Positions 50,165 through 60,309 of a stretch of DNA of 64,000 nt are shown here, one piece after another. Position numbers and translations under genes: made by a program. Positions within the stretch are counted from its first letter, which is position 1; the number at the start of each line of letters is the position of its first letter. The notes under the pieces were generated by a model. That model saw only the letters and a list, made by a program, of their open reading frames with translations, did no database searches and was not told the origin of the DNA. This stretch comes from Tigriopus japonicus. Taxonomy: Eukaryota > Arthropoda > Copepoda > Harpacticoida > Harpacticidae. The stretch covers positions 8,524,296 to 8,588,295 of the forward strand of contig CM021319.1 of the NCBI GenBank assembly GCA_010645155.1, read 5' to 3'.

Positions 50165-50600
50165 TTTGTAATTCAGTCAATCATAGTCGAGTCAATATCG
50201 AGCATAGTTATTTCTAGTGATGAACCGAAAGGGCTCATAACCGCAACCGAACGTTTCGGCCGAAAGAGGGCTTAACCGAAACCGAAACCGAAAGCAGCTG
50301 ACTACAAAATTGTGTAAATGCAAAATCTACCTATAAAATTAAATTGCTCATTTATTCGATGTTGGGTAGGGCGTAGATTTTGAAAAATCGGGAAACTTGA
50401 ATTTCAGTGGTTTTTGGACGAAAAAGTTTTCGATTTTGTTGTCAAACTCCATCCTTTCAAGTGCATGTCTGCTTTCGGTTTCGGTAGGCATAACCGAAAC
50501 CGAAAGTGCTTTCGGTCCATCACTAGTTATTTCTACTGTGTCTTAATATGCTCTTCCATTATACTTCCAATCATCCCAACAACTGATCGATTAACAGCCT
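50165..50600. mobile_element. Old foldback element copy interrupted by a hAT-like insertion
   Basis: Sequence on both sides of 50215-50525 (CGAGCATAGTTATTTC before; TTATTTCTACTGTGTC, CCATTATACTTCCAAT and CCCAACAACTGATCG after) aligns with 44017-44097 of the foldback element at 43868-44100 once the insertion is removed. Confidence 0.7.
50215..50525. mobile_element. Non-autonomous hAT-like element (311 bp)
   Basis: The left end TAGTGATGAACCGAAAG and the right end (minus strand TAGTGATGGACCGAAAG) are inverted repeats. Perfect 8-bp target duplications GTTATTTC lie at 50207-50214 and 50526-50533. The interior carries repeated CCGAAACCGAAA motifs near both ends. It has no transposase. Confidence 0.92.
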
Positions 50601-51579
50601 TGAAGCACAGTCCTTTGCCATAACAAGACAAAGATTAAATCAAGACACGTCTCTTAAAAAATGATTGGCCGCATTGCATTTGAATTATGTAACTCATAAT
50701 TTCCATGCATTTTAGAGTATGCTTCCATAGTTCTATTCGAGAGGAGATAAGTCATAACCCATGACGACCACGACTAATATTTTCAAACTTTGGTCCATCG
50801 ACCAAGAATCCCTTCGGTCCAATTTGTCGCTTGCATAGCTTCCATCCCTCGGGAACAAATGAATAGTTTATTCTCCAAAATAATCCCCGGTGATCTTGTT
50901 CAGAATAGGGGCCTGCAAAACTTTTGGGAGGCCTGTCAAACCCAAGCCTAATCCAAAAATTCCTTTGGATCGGAGATGATTTATGGCCGCCGAAAATTTG
51001 AACACATTTGCCCTAATAGTGGTAAGAAACCATTGTTGTTGGATAATGGGAAATGGAAAACTAGTTGAAAGGCTGAAAATTTTGCTTTGGCATCGCCCCA
51101 AAAAGGCAAGACGAAATTATTTGGCGGTTGAACGAGCTCCAAGGTGAGGTCTAGCTAGCAAAGGCCTAATTCATTTCAGGCATATATCACTTGTCAAACG
51201 ATATCTAGTTCTTCTGATAACTGAAACTCGCCCAATCCAAGAAACAGCCGAAAAGAACGAGAAGTCGCCTGCCTTATTGCGATAAGTACAACTACTTACG
51301 AAGTTGACACACGTACACATTATTGGAATCCAGGACAATACCAGAGAAGAAATTTAAAGATGAACTAGCTTTAGCGTTAAAAGAATTAGAAACCATTAAA
51401 GCTAGGTTTTTCCGAGAAAAAAGTCAAGGGTCAGTTATGCATTGATATACATACCCACTTATACAGACAGCAGTTCCCTACATTCAATGTAAAAGATAAG
51501 CAAAGCTAGTATTCAAAGCCGGAACACGTGCGATTGGGGGATTACTTGAGATCAGGTCAAGTTCTTGCATAGTGATGAA
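50601..51579. other. Intergenic DNA
   Basis: No gene, RNA or repeat recognised apart from the short-element target site at the right edge. Confidence 0.45.
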
Positions 51580-52768
51580 TAGGGACGGGCAGAATGTGCA
51601 AATAAATAAAGCCTTTTAGATCCCAAAAGTTGCAGAAAAATGTGCCCAAAATTGCAAAACAAACTGCAGAAAAGGCTGAAAGTGCAAATAAATGTCAAAA
51701 AGAGCAAATAACTTGGCCTTAAAAAGTCATTCAAAGTCAGAGTACCCACGATGCTTTATTGTGATGGAGAAGTCATACATAACTTCTAAAGAAATTTGAG
51801 ACTAGAGTTCTATTAATTGATTCACGACCAATAAAGGATATAAAGTCATTTAAAATACACTAGAAAACAATCTTCTCGTATTTCTCAATTTTCCATTCCT
51901 AATCTGGTCGCATGGTTGTCTGTACCTAAAATATTGTCGAAATCTATGTAGCCGTTGTGCTAATATAGCTTAACCAAAGTCCATTTTGGTCCTTCGAGAA
52001 TGTTGTTCAAAAATTGCCATTGAAATGTGCAATGGAAAATAGATTTCACCAATACTTTCACAAAGACAACGTGCAAACCACGTGTGCCTAACAATTGTAT
52101 CAAAGAGAATATTCAAAAATATGTTTTAAGCATGTTTTAAGTAACATTACTTCAATATTTGGCCCATGACCTAATTACCAGAACTCAATTGCAAATATGG
52201 CATTGTCTCTACACCTCAAAACGGGTCTCAAATATCTTTGCAACTTAAAAATGATGTCTCCAAGTCAATTAAGCACCGTGTGCCGCTGCACTGATATATC
52301 CTTCACTTGATGTTTTCAAGTTTATAAGGGCATTTTATAAAAATAGCCATCTTAGTAGGCAATCAAACCTAAGCCTACAATCTACACTATTTGTCAGATC
52401 CTTCCATTACAATAACTTGAGTTTCTGTAGGTACATTGCTTGCATGCAATAAGATTCTTTATTCAGGGGATGAGAAGCCAAAATGGCGAGTAATTGGTGA
52501 GGTTTGTGTTTGAAATGCACATATTTCTTCAAGGTGCTGAGAATGTTTGATTGCAAATGGAAGTTTTTTGACAAGTTCAAAATTTGACCTTGAAGCTAAA
52601 AATTCTTTCAAAAGTTACTAGAGTCTGAAAACCTAATTTTTTTATTAAAATTTGTCAATTTTGGCCAAATACGTAAATAAAAAGTACAAAAAAAGGTGGA
52701 AAGAGCAAAAAGGCAAAAAAATGGGTTTTTGTTACCAAAATTCTATTTACACTATTTGCCCGTCCCTA
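51580..52768. mobile_element. hAT-like element (1189 bp), non-autonomous
   Basis: The left end is TAGGGACGGGC and the right end ends GCCCGTCCCTA. Perfect 8-bp target duplications GTGATGAA lie at 51572-51579 and 52769-52776. Subterminal GCAAATAA-type repeats resemble those in the 13291-13805 element. No open frame resembles a transposase, so it probably moved using an enzyme supplied elsewhere. Confidence 0.93.
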
Positions 52769-52776
52769 GTGATGAA

Positions 52777-53716
52777 ATTGGTCCATTTGAGAAACCCCAA
52801 AGAAGCTGTTTTCAAGCAAAAGCGAATTAGATGTAAATTGATGAAAACAACAGTTCTCTTCTTTCAAGAGTTCCCACCAATCCATTACAGATTTCCTATA
52901 TGGTCATAAACGCCACGTTGCTCGAGGTTTTTCGATACATTTGCAAGAAAACGAACACTTGAAACTTCCTCCTTATTTTGATCACCCAAATGATGAGACA
53001 TTTCTAAGACAAAAGTTTTATCAAGTTCCTTTTTGTGCTATTTCCGTTGATGCCGCTTTTTGTTGCAACCAATAATTACAAAGTCCTAAACCAACATTTT
53101 TTGGGAAACCTTTTAGCAAATAACTAACATTATCCAATCGGAAAATGAAGTGTTTGAAAAAGAGGAATTTGATTGGCGTTTAGTAAAAAAAAAGCATTGA
53201 AAAGGGAACCTCCTAAATTTTGGGCCCTCAAAATAGTCTTACTAATTCCAATTAAAACTGCAACAAGCCAGCAATTGGCCATAAACTCTTAGATTCTTTT
53301 AGTCCAAACCCATCAGATCCGGCACAATTGATGAATCTCATTCACTAAATCGCCAAAGTAACTGTTCCCATTTAACCACCTATGATTCTTCATAATCATT
53401 GACAAGCAGACAACACTTCCTGTCGATCCCTAGACTACCTCAACATACGTATGAGTCCCACGTACCTCTCATTCACACACCCATTTTCGGACCTCATCTT
53501 TTTTGGGTGGAGCTTTGAGCGGAATTGGATGGGTGCAAACCCAAATTGCGCTCCGAATCCCGCAACTTCCGAAAAAGTAGGCGCAAATATGTATCTCGCT
53601 CGTTTTCGTTGGTTGCCTTGAGAGCGCACCAGATACGCACACTCCTTCTTGACGCCAACCTGGGCCTCAGAGTATGAGGCCTAGTTTGAAGGCAGAGATG
53701 CGTCAATGAATCGACC
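52777..53716. other. Upstream region of gene E
   Basis: Becomes more GC-rich from about 53500 towards the TATA box. Short open frames on the minus strand at 53435-53706 have no recognisable product and probably reflect this base composition. May include promoter elements of gene E. Confidence 0.45.
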
Positions 53717-53724
53717 TATAAAAG
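53717..53724 (+). promoter_or_regulatory. TATA box of gene E
   Basis: TATAAAAG, identical to that of gene D, 64 bases upstream of the ATG at 53781. An initiator-like TCACTAC follows about 30 bases later, near 53747. Confidence 0.8.
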
Positions 53725-53780
53725 AGCGGGCTTGAGATACGTCAAATCACTACATCCGCACCTCCTAACAACAACACATC

Positions 53781-54618
53781 ATGCAGGTAAGCCCGCAACA
53801 GAATCTAGTCTCTAAGAAAACCAAAGTTGACCCTCTTGGGTTTTCTTACCTAGGCCTTTTACATCTTGGCCTTCCTCCCCGCCCTGATCTTCGCTGAGGC
53901 TGACAGTGGCTATGGATATGCCCCCAAGTTCTACTGTCGAGACACCAACACCTCCATCTACGCCGAGGTCTGCGTGCCTGGCTTCACCAACGAAGTCAAG
54001 CCCGTTGAACTTGACGTGAAGAAGGCTGCTGACGACGAGTATTGCTTTACTCAAACCAAGACTGAGTGTGAGGAGACTACCAAGAACGTTGAGCGTGAGA
54101 TCTGTACCTACAACTATGTGGAGAAGAAGGAAACGCTTTCCGCTACCACCACCCAGGTAAGGATCCTGAGCTTTAATCCAAGTATAACTTGGTTAACCCA
54201 ATCCATCTTTTGCTAGCTCACCTATGAAGAGAAGTCTGAGACCATGAAGGTCACCACTTGCAAGCCTTCTGCCGGATACGGACCCGAGCACTATGGTAGT
54301 AAGGGCGAACATCAATACTGCCATGAGGAATACCAGACCCAAGAGTACAAAGTACCCAAGGTGGATACCCCTGTGGATGTCCCCGTTGAGGTGTCTGTGC
54401 CCGAGCCCGTGAAAGAGTGCTTCAAGAAGACCCTTCAGATTACCGAGGTCGTGTGCAAGGACGTTGAGACGCCCAAATGCATCAGCTTGACCAAGTTGGA
54501 GGACGCCAAAGAATCCGTTGACCAATCTGAGGTCATTTTGGGCGAACCCGATTGCAAGCAAGTTACCCTCACTCTTCCCACTCAAGCTTGCTCCAAGCAA
54601 CACGGTTATGGTCATTAA
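53781..54618 (+). CDS. Cys-rich secreted protein E, three exons (236 aa)
   Basis: Exons are 53781-53786 (ATG CAG), 53854-54156 and 54217-54618, with introns of 67 and 60 bases (GTAAGC/CCTAG and GTAAGG/TGCTAG), all phase 0. The N terminus MQAFYILAFLPALIFA is a signal peptide. The Cys domain starts at C30, only about 12 residues after it, so the long Pro/Tyr spacer of A-D is missing. It has 12 cysteines in contexts such as AEVCVPG, EYCFTQ, TTCKPSAGYG and EVVCKD. It lacks the third Cys of A-D (EC becomes EV) and the Cys before LGEP (KC becomes QS). It aligns best with A and D. The second intron, inside the domain after codon 103, is absent from A-D. Codons are strongly C/G-ending. AATAAA at 54881-54886 is a likely poly(A) signal. 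Function unknown; secretion is well supported. Confidence 0.9.
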
Positions 54619-54880
54619 CCATGTTCTGGAAACAAAAATCATTCCCCTCTTCCCCCCTTCATACTTCCCATCAAAGCTAAAATATGTGCAAAATGTTGTT
54701 ACAGAGTCGGATCTAGTCAGTTTTATTAAACTTTTGTGCAAAAACGGAGAAAGAAACCAATGGGTCCACAAAAGCAATGTGGTACTGATTGGTTACTACT
54801 CCATTGGAGCTGTGATATTTTTCAACTATTATCAATACGATCACATGCAAAAAATGGCATAATGTTATATCGGTGTGCAG

Positions 54881-54886
54881 AATAAA
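54881..54886 (+). promoter_or_regulatory. Poly(A) signal of gene E
   Basis: Canonical AATAAA about 260 bases past the stop codon, in AT-rich sequence. Confidence 0.55.
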
Positions 54887-56562
54887 ACAAATGTTGAATC
54901 TTACTTCCCTGCTTATTTGTGTATGAATTGCCGGCGCCCCCAACCACACTAAACATCCGTCTCTGACAGACGGAATGAAACAATTTATTTCCGGGGACAA
55001 AGTTAAATGAATCTCCTTGAAATGCTTCTGTTTGTCCCTTCCTTTTGAAAAGGCTTCAAGACAATAGTCCTTAGAAATAGTCATTTAGTACCGGAAAAAG
55101 TGTGCAATTTGGACAAAACTATGTTACAATGAGAACAAATGAGAAATTGCTTGGGCGAACGTCTTTGAAAACTCAAAAAGACATTTCGAAATTCCAGATG
55201 CGTCCTCAATCTTATTGGTTGATTGAAGTTCGAGAGTTTTACTGTAGCATTGATATTCTTGTATATTATGAAATCTGAAAAAAAGTGAAAACCTTATGAA
55301 ATGATGTTATCGTTGATATACATGAACAAGAGTACAAAGATTATTTTGAAAACCTTTCGAAATGGCTTGGCCACGTAATCGTTTCTGTTATATTGAAACT
55401 TTTTGAACATCTTGCGAAATTTGACTGTGACTCAAGTTGGCAAATTACTCCCCCAAAAAATCTGCTTTGGATGGAAAAAAATATCAAATTATTTATGCCC
55501 CAAAATTAACAAATTAAACAGAAAGAAGTCTACAAACTTCTTTTCGTGTTTTTGGCTGATTTAGGTAAAAATATACGTCCATTTAGAGTTTCAAAAAATG
55601 ACAAATTTTCATTTCAAAATTTCTTTTTTCGCCAATTTACAATTGGTTCCTCTTGTGTACGCGTTCTTGTTTATATTTTTCCTGTTTCAGGAAATGAAAT
55701 AGAGTTTTTCCTTGTATTAGAAAAATACCAGGGTAAGTTAATTTTTTGCTTTATGGGGAAATTCAACTTAAGAAATATAGGCAAAGCAGACAACTCGGAT
55801 CTTGGGAGAGTGGAAGTCTCACCATAGGAAGAAATTAGCAGATAGTGCGTCAGAGAGCGGGTTTGTAATGTACCCAATTTTTCTTTGCAAACAATTTTTT
55901 GTTTAAAGCTTTCTTTTATACCAAGTTTTCCCTTGCGCCCAATTTGCTTTTATCGAATTTTCCCGTATGAACTTTCCCTTCCAAAACGCACAAGAAAGGG
56001 CGTTTTGATAGAGTAAACAAATAGTTGGGATTTTCCGGAATAATTCCGAGTCCAAATATATCTTTTGTTGTTGTGGCAACGAAAACTTTCGTTTGGTTTC
56101 ATTTCAGAGGACCTTCAATCCTAAAAAGCATATTGCAAAATTAATCGCTGTTGGATGATACAAAAAGTATGTAAGCTAAAGAAACCTCCACACTCTTGAT
56201 AAAAACATCGTAGTCGCACCATTTGTCATACATTTTGGCAAGCAAGGTCCTTTTGGCCTTGGCACGAATCCATAAAGAAATCTCGTCGACCACAGAATCT
56301 GTACGAGAGCCGTAAGTCTTCGTAAGTCTATGTGAAAGGATTTTTTTCCAATGTTTCTAACCCATTAAACCGAATTCCCCAACCCAGAAATAAAGCAGCA
56401 GATAACATAAATTGACACTTCGATCACCCTAATTGATATTAGTATCTACTTATGATTTAACTTGTGTCGGATTTCTTTCCACAGCTACAAGGAAAGTGAT
56501 TACATGTAAACAAATAAATCATATATATAAGTTGCATAATTAAAGTTTATATGACATTTGGT

Positions 56563-56589
56563 CTGCCAACACTGAGTCAGTGTTGGCAG
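56563..56589. other. 27-base near-perfect palindrome
   Basis: CTGCCAACACTGA, then GTCAGTGTTGGCAG. The arms are fully complementary around a single central base. No gene is adjacent. Confidence 0.75.
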
Positions 56590-56902
56590 GTCTGGACAAC
56601 CCTGGAGTAATGGGTTGATCAGGAATAATACTTGAAAATTTATCTAACCATGCTTTAAAAGCTGTTAGAGGATCAGTTCCTACGTATTTCTGACAAAGAC
56701 CATTGAGTTCTATTCATACTAGAGGGAGTGTAAGCCTAAAATGTGTCTCCGGTCGCCAATTGTTAAGAGGACAAAATTGCGGGAACATTTGAAATGCGTG
56801 ACCAAGCAAATGTCAACCATGCAATTGACGAATGAATGTGGAATTGAATAATGTTTTTGAGTCATTTTTTGTATGGCTAGTGGTCACTTTTCTGAAAGAA
56901 CT

Positions 56903-56955
56903 AGGTGTGGCATGGTCACTAGGTGTGGCATGGTCACTAGGTGACCATGCCTTGG
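56903..56955. repeat. 18-bp tandem repeat ending in a palindrome
   Basis: The unit CTAGGTGTGGCATGGTCA occurs twice, then a third partial copy turns into the reverse complement, giving GGCATGGTCACTAG followed by GTGACCATGCC. This is a strong potential hairpin. Confidence 0.8.
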
Positions 56956-57285
56956 ATTTGAATGCTACAACTAGGAACTTCTTTACCAATAGATTGATTG
57001 AAAAAGTCACTAGTAAGAAGAACACAAATTTAGGCTTTTGCGTTTATGTAGAGTTAATCCAATACATTTATGGACGAAAAATTACTTGTGGCTTCAAGAA
57101 CAAGTTTAGAAAAGTTGGTCTTGATTTGCATGTTTGGTCACACCAACTGTCCGCTCAACAGTGTGAGGGCGACATTTTCCACATAAATTCAACGCATTCC
57201 GCCCCGCTTGCCAAATCAGCCTGAATACAGCTTGCATGCTATCTAGTGATTATTAAATGATCTAAGACGAAGACTAATGGGTAGA

Positions 57286-57754
57286 CCTAGAGACGCTCTA
57301 GTGAGAGACGGGCGAGGTTTTGACTCAAGCGCCATGGAGAAAAGTAAACGATTTTTTGAACTAAAAACATTTCCAAATAAACAGACTCTCCATGCTTTGG
57401 ACGTAAAAAATTGTCAAATAGAATTTTCACTGAAACATTTTCAAGTGACCTTGCCCAATGTTCAGAGTCTTAAATTGCAAACTTTCAAAATGGTTTTGGA
57501 ACAGAAAAATACAAGTTGGAAGCATCAACCCTTTTTACGACACATTAGGTTGGGCTCTAGAAAGACGCAAACGTTCTGCTTCAAAGTAAGATGTGGAGGC
57601 ACTGGATTGAGCGAGGGCTCGTTGAGGTTTCCGTCTGTTTGGAAATGTTGAAAACGGCGCCCAAAAGGGGATCAGCCAATCACATGATGCGAATTGAATG
57701 ACGTCATTGACGCCGGTCCCAACCTCGCCCGTCTCTCACTAGAGCGTCTCTAGG
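57286..57754. mobile_element. TIR element with ~33-bp ends (469 bp)
   Basis: The left end starts CCTAGAGACGCTCTAGTGAG, continuing AGACGGGCGAGGTT. The right end is its reverse complement, ending at 57754. Both sides are flanked by TAGA (57282-57285 and 57755-57758), a possible 4-bp target duplication. The interior frame of 124 codons is not a recognisable transposase. Confidence 0.85.
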
Positions 57755-57785
57755 TAGACCAGGAACCACTGTACTTCAGGACGGA

Positions 57786-57900
57786 TTTCAAAAATACACA
57801 CTAGGTCCGATCACTGTACTATAATGTGAGGTTTTTGCAACAAATATATTGTTCCGTGGAATTTCCATTGTACTAATCGGACCTAGTGTGTATTTTGAAA
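57786..57900. mobile_element. Short inverted-repeat element (115 bp)
   Basis: AATACACACTAGGTCCGAT near the left end and its reverse complement ATCGGACCTAGTGTGTATT near the right end, with an AT-rich centre. Confidence 0.75.
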
Positions 57901-58167
57901 GTAATCCTGGCTTGAGCCATCCTTGGGTAGACCAAGGAATTTTTTTTTCCTGCAGAGAAGAAATTCTAAAAGGGTAATGCTGCTTACTCTCCTTTATGGT
58001 TAGTGTTCAGCTGACCTAAGCTGACCTACATCGTAAAACGTCTAAAAATTCTGCTCTCCATTAAAAAAGCTTTGTTATCCTCGCTCTACAGTAATGGGCA
58101 ACAAATTGAACAACAAAAGAGCCCGAACGCGAGAAGAGGAGAAGTTCCTTGTTCTTACTAGAGGGCT

Positions 58168-58409
58168 AATAGAGAAATGTCATTCCAGTACAGGCAGTGT
58201 AGTTTTGAGCACACTTCATTGATCCAGCATCATACATTGCTCTTGTTCAACCAAAGCAATTGAATGAGCTATTTTTCTACCGACTCCTTAAAAACGCAAG
58301 TTTGGGTTGTGAATCACGTAACTTAGTGTGTTCAACATCAAATCCCATCACACACACAAAGCAGGCTTGGTGACTCATATTTTTTTCGGAGTGTCATTTC
58401 TCTGTTAGT
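58168..58409. mobile_element. Probable short MITE (~242 bp)
   Basis: CTAATAGAGAAATGTCATTCC on the left pairs imperfectly with the right end, which on the minus strand reads CTAACAGAGAAATGACACTCC. No clear target duplication. Confidence 0.5.
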
Positions 58410-58414
58410 GAGAT

Positions 58415-58779
58415 GTCAAACTCAGGGTGGTGTGATGTTTTGCGGAGCCAAACGAAAATTGGACTCGCAACCTCAAACAACACGGTCGTACAACGGCAGG
58501 CCGCATGTTGTCGCACCTAATTCAAAAGCGAGAGCATACCAAAATCAAATCAGATAAACCGGCCTCGAGTTTATACTTGTGACAACTCCTGTGTTTGAAA
58601 CGCAGCAGATAGGGATAGTATATACTCGACGAATGCTAATTCGACTTGATTTTGGTATCCTCTCGCTTTTGAATTAAGTGCGATAACATGCGGCCTGCCG
58701 TTTTACGACCATGTTGTTTTAGGTTGCGAGTCTAGTTTTCGTTTGGCTCCGCAAAACATCACACCACCCTGAGTTTGAC
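58415..58779. mobile_element. Foldback/MITE element (365 bp)
   Basis: The left end GTCAAACTCAGGGTGGTGTG is matched by the right end read in reverse complement (ends CCACCCTGAGTTTGAC). The arms run through ATGTTTTGCGGAGCCAAACG, GGCAGGCCGCATGTT, and CAAAAGCGAGAG to a centre near 58590. Nearly the whole element is one imperfect palindrome. Confidence 0.85.
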
Positions 58780-59291
58780 TAGAGGTCTAGAACTGAAGTT
58801 CTAATTAGCCTCGGTTCCTTGGGATTTGGAATGCTCTCAGAGCGCAAGTGAAGCTTCTACGCCATCTAGGTCCCGGGTTAAAGTAAAGAACCTCATGGTG
58901 GGTCAAAGGAGAGCCCATATATGGTCTTAAAAACAAACGGTCTATGATACCTTTCAAATTCTCTCTGAGAGCTGTACATGTACAAGGAATATATTTTTAA
59001 AAAAAATTGACACCGATCTCAATTACTAGAAATATCAGACCCCTGTTGCAATCACCAAGCAATAATCAAAGTCGAGAAATCTGGAGACCGGAGTTCTAAA
59101 AACGGTACATAAATTAACACCACAACCAAACTGTTTTGAATGGGATTTTTTAAATGTTGCAATGTATGATAGTAACAAAATAGTTGTTACTAAACAATTC
59201 AAGTAATAGTTTTAACCTAAAAATAACACAAAAATCCAATTCCTAGGATCTGCAAAAATCCGAAATAATCTGCAACCCTAAGAACCATGAC

Positions 59292-59455
59292 TAGGGTTGA
59301 AGAAAATAGGCAGTTTTGGCGTCAAGCAGGAAATCTAAACCCATGAAAAACTTGTTCTCTCTTGCTTTTCGCTTGTCAGCGATAAGCTGACATTGGAACT
59401 TGAAACGTCTGGAAATTCAGCTTTATTCCAAAACTGCTTATTTTCTTCAGCCCTA
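59292..59455. mobile_element. Short hAT-like MITE (164 bp)
   Basis: Ends TAGGGTTGAAGAAAATA and, from the right, TAGGGCTGAAGAAAATA, continuing into GCAGTTTTGG on both sides. Perfect 8-bp target duplications ACCATGAC lie at 59284-59291 and 59456-59463. Confidence 0.93.
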
Positions 59456-60286
59456 ACCATGACGATCTTTTAATATAGCCTCGAAGAGGGCAAGAGGTTG
59501 CGATAATAAAAAACAAGTGTTGCGTGTGTTAGTTTGAAAATTAGGCACGAAAAACGAAATTTAGACTCACTATCTTACACTCTTACAAGATTTTCCATGA
59601 GCTCTGTAATGAATGATGATTATCATCAAATTTTAACAGAAAAATTGTCGGAGATAATTAATTAAAATGAAAAAGTTCACAAATGGGCGAACAAGAAAGA
59701 CATGTTCCGATTTGATTCCCTCATAAAACAGCTCAAAGAAAACCGTCATTCTTGAGGGCTTTAACATAGCTTTGCACACCTTCAATGGGTGCAAGCGTCA
59801 TTTAAGAAGAGCTTTTAATTTGAGCTGTAAGAGAAACTGACAATTCTGGGCCATCTTGAGGCGGAATAAATGGTGTTTCAGCGAAATGTTTCGCCTAAAA
59901 TTATGATTTTTTTCGATTCTTTTCAGAGAGATTGCAATTTTTTTCACTTTTAAATTCGCTCAATATTTTAAAGTTCTCAGTAACAATAGCATTGATCATT
60001 TGCCATGTCAGGTTATGTAAATCCGTCATAAAGGAGTTCTCTACCACATTAGAATCCCAATAATGCACTTAAAAATGCCTCGCTTTTTCTTCATCCTGTT
60101 AAAATTTGAAATTCAGCTTAACTCATGGAGTACCAATACCGACATTTTGCATGCAAAAAAAAAACCTAATCAAAAAAAATATGAAGAAAAAAACCGACAT
60201 TTTTGATGAAACGTAGTCTTTTTTGGGTCAACCAATGACAATCAGAACATGTTTGGGACAAATTGGATTTTCATTCATTCAGTTTC
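59456..60286. other. Intergenic DNA left of the acidic-protein gene
   Basis: AT-rich with A-runs near 60156-60190. No gene recognised. The right edge probably holds the 3' end of the acidic-protein transcript. Confidence 0.45.
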
Positions 60287-60309
60287 TTTAATATTCAAAC
60301 CTAGGCTAG

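Larger units (their letters stand above)
54887..57285. other. Intergenic DNA downstream of gene E
   Basis: AT-rich, no supported gene. It contains the palindrome at 56563-56589 and the short repeat at 56903-56955. The frame at 56832-57224 (+) is open for 130 codons but has no recognisable domain, and the repeat accounts for part of it. Confidence 0.45.

Noticed and set aside
56832..57224. 130-codon frame as a LINE or other element protein
   Set aside because: A vague resemblance to the end of reverse-transcriptase proteins was not strong enough, and part of the frame is the 18-bp repeat.
57277..57651. 124-codon frame as a transposase
   Set aside because: It lies inside a 469-bp TIR element, contains the TIR itself, and shows no transposase motif.
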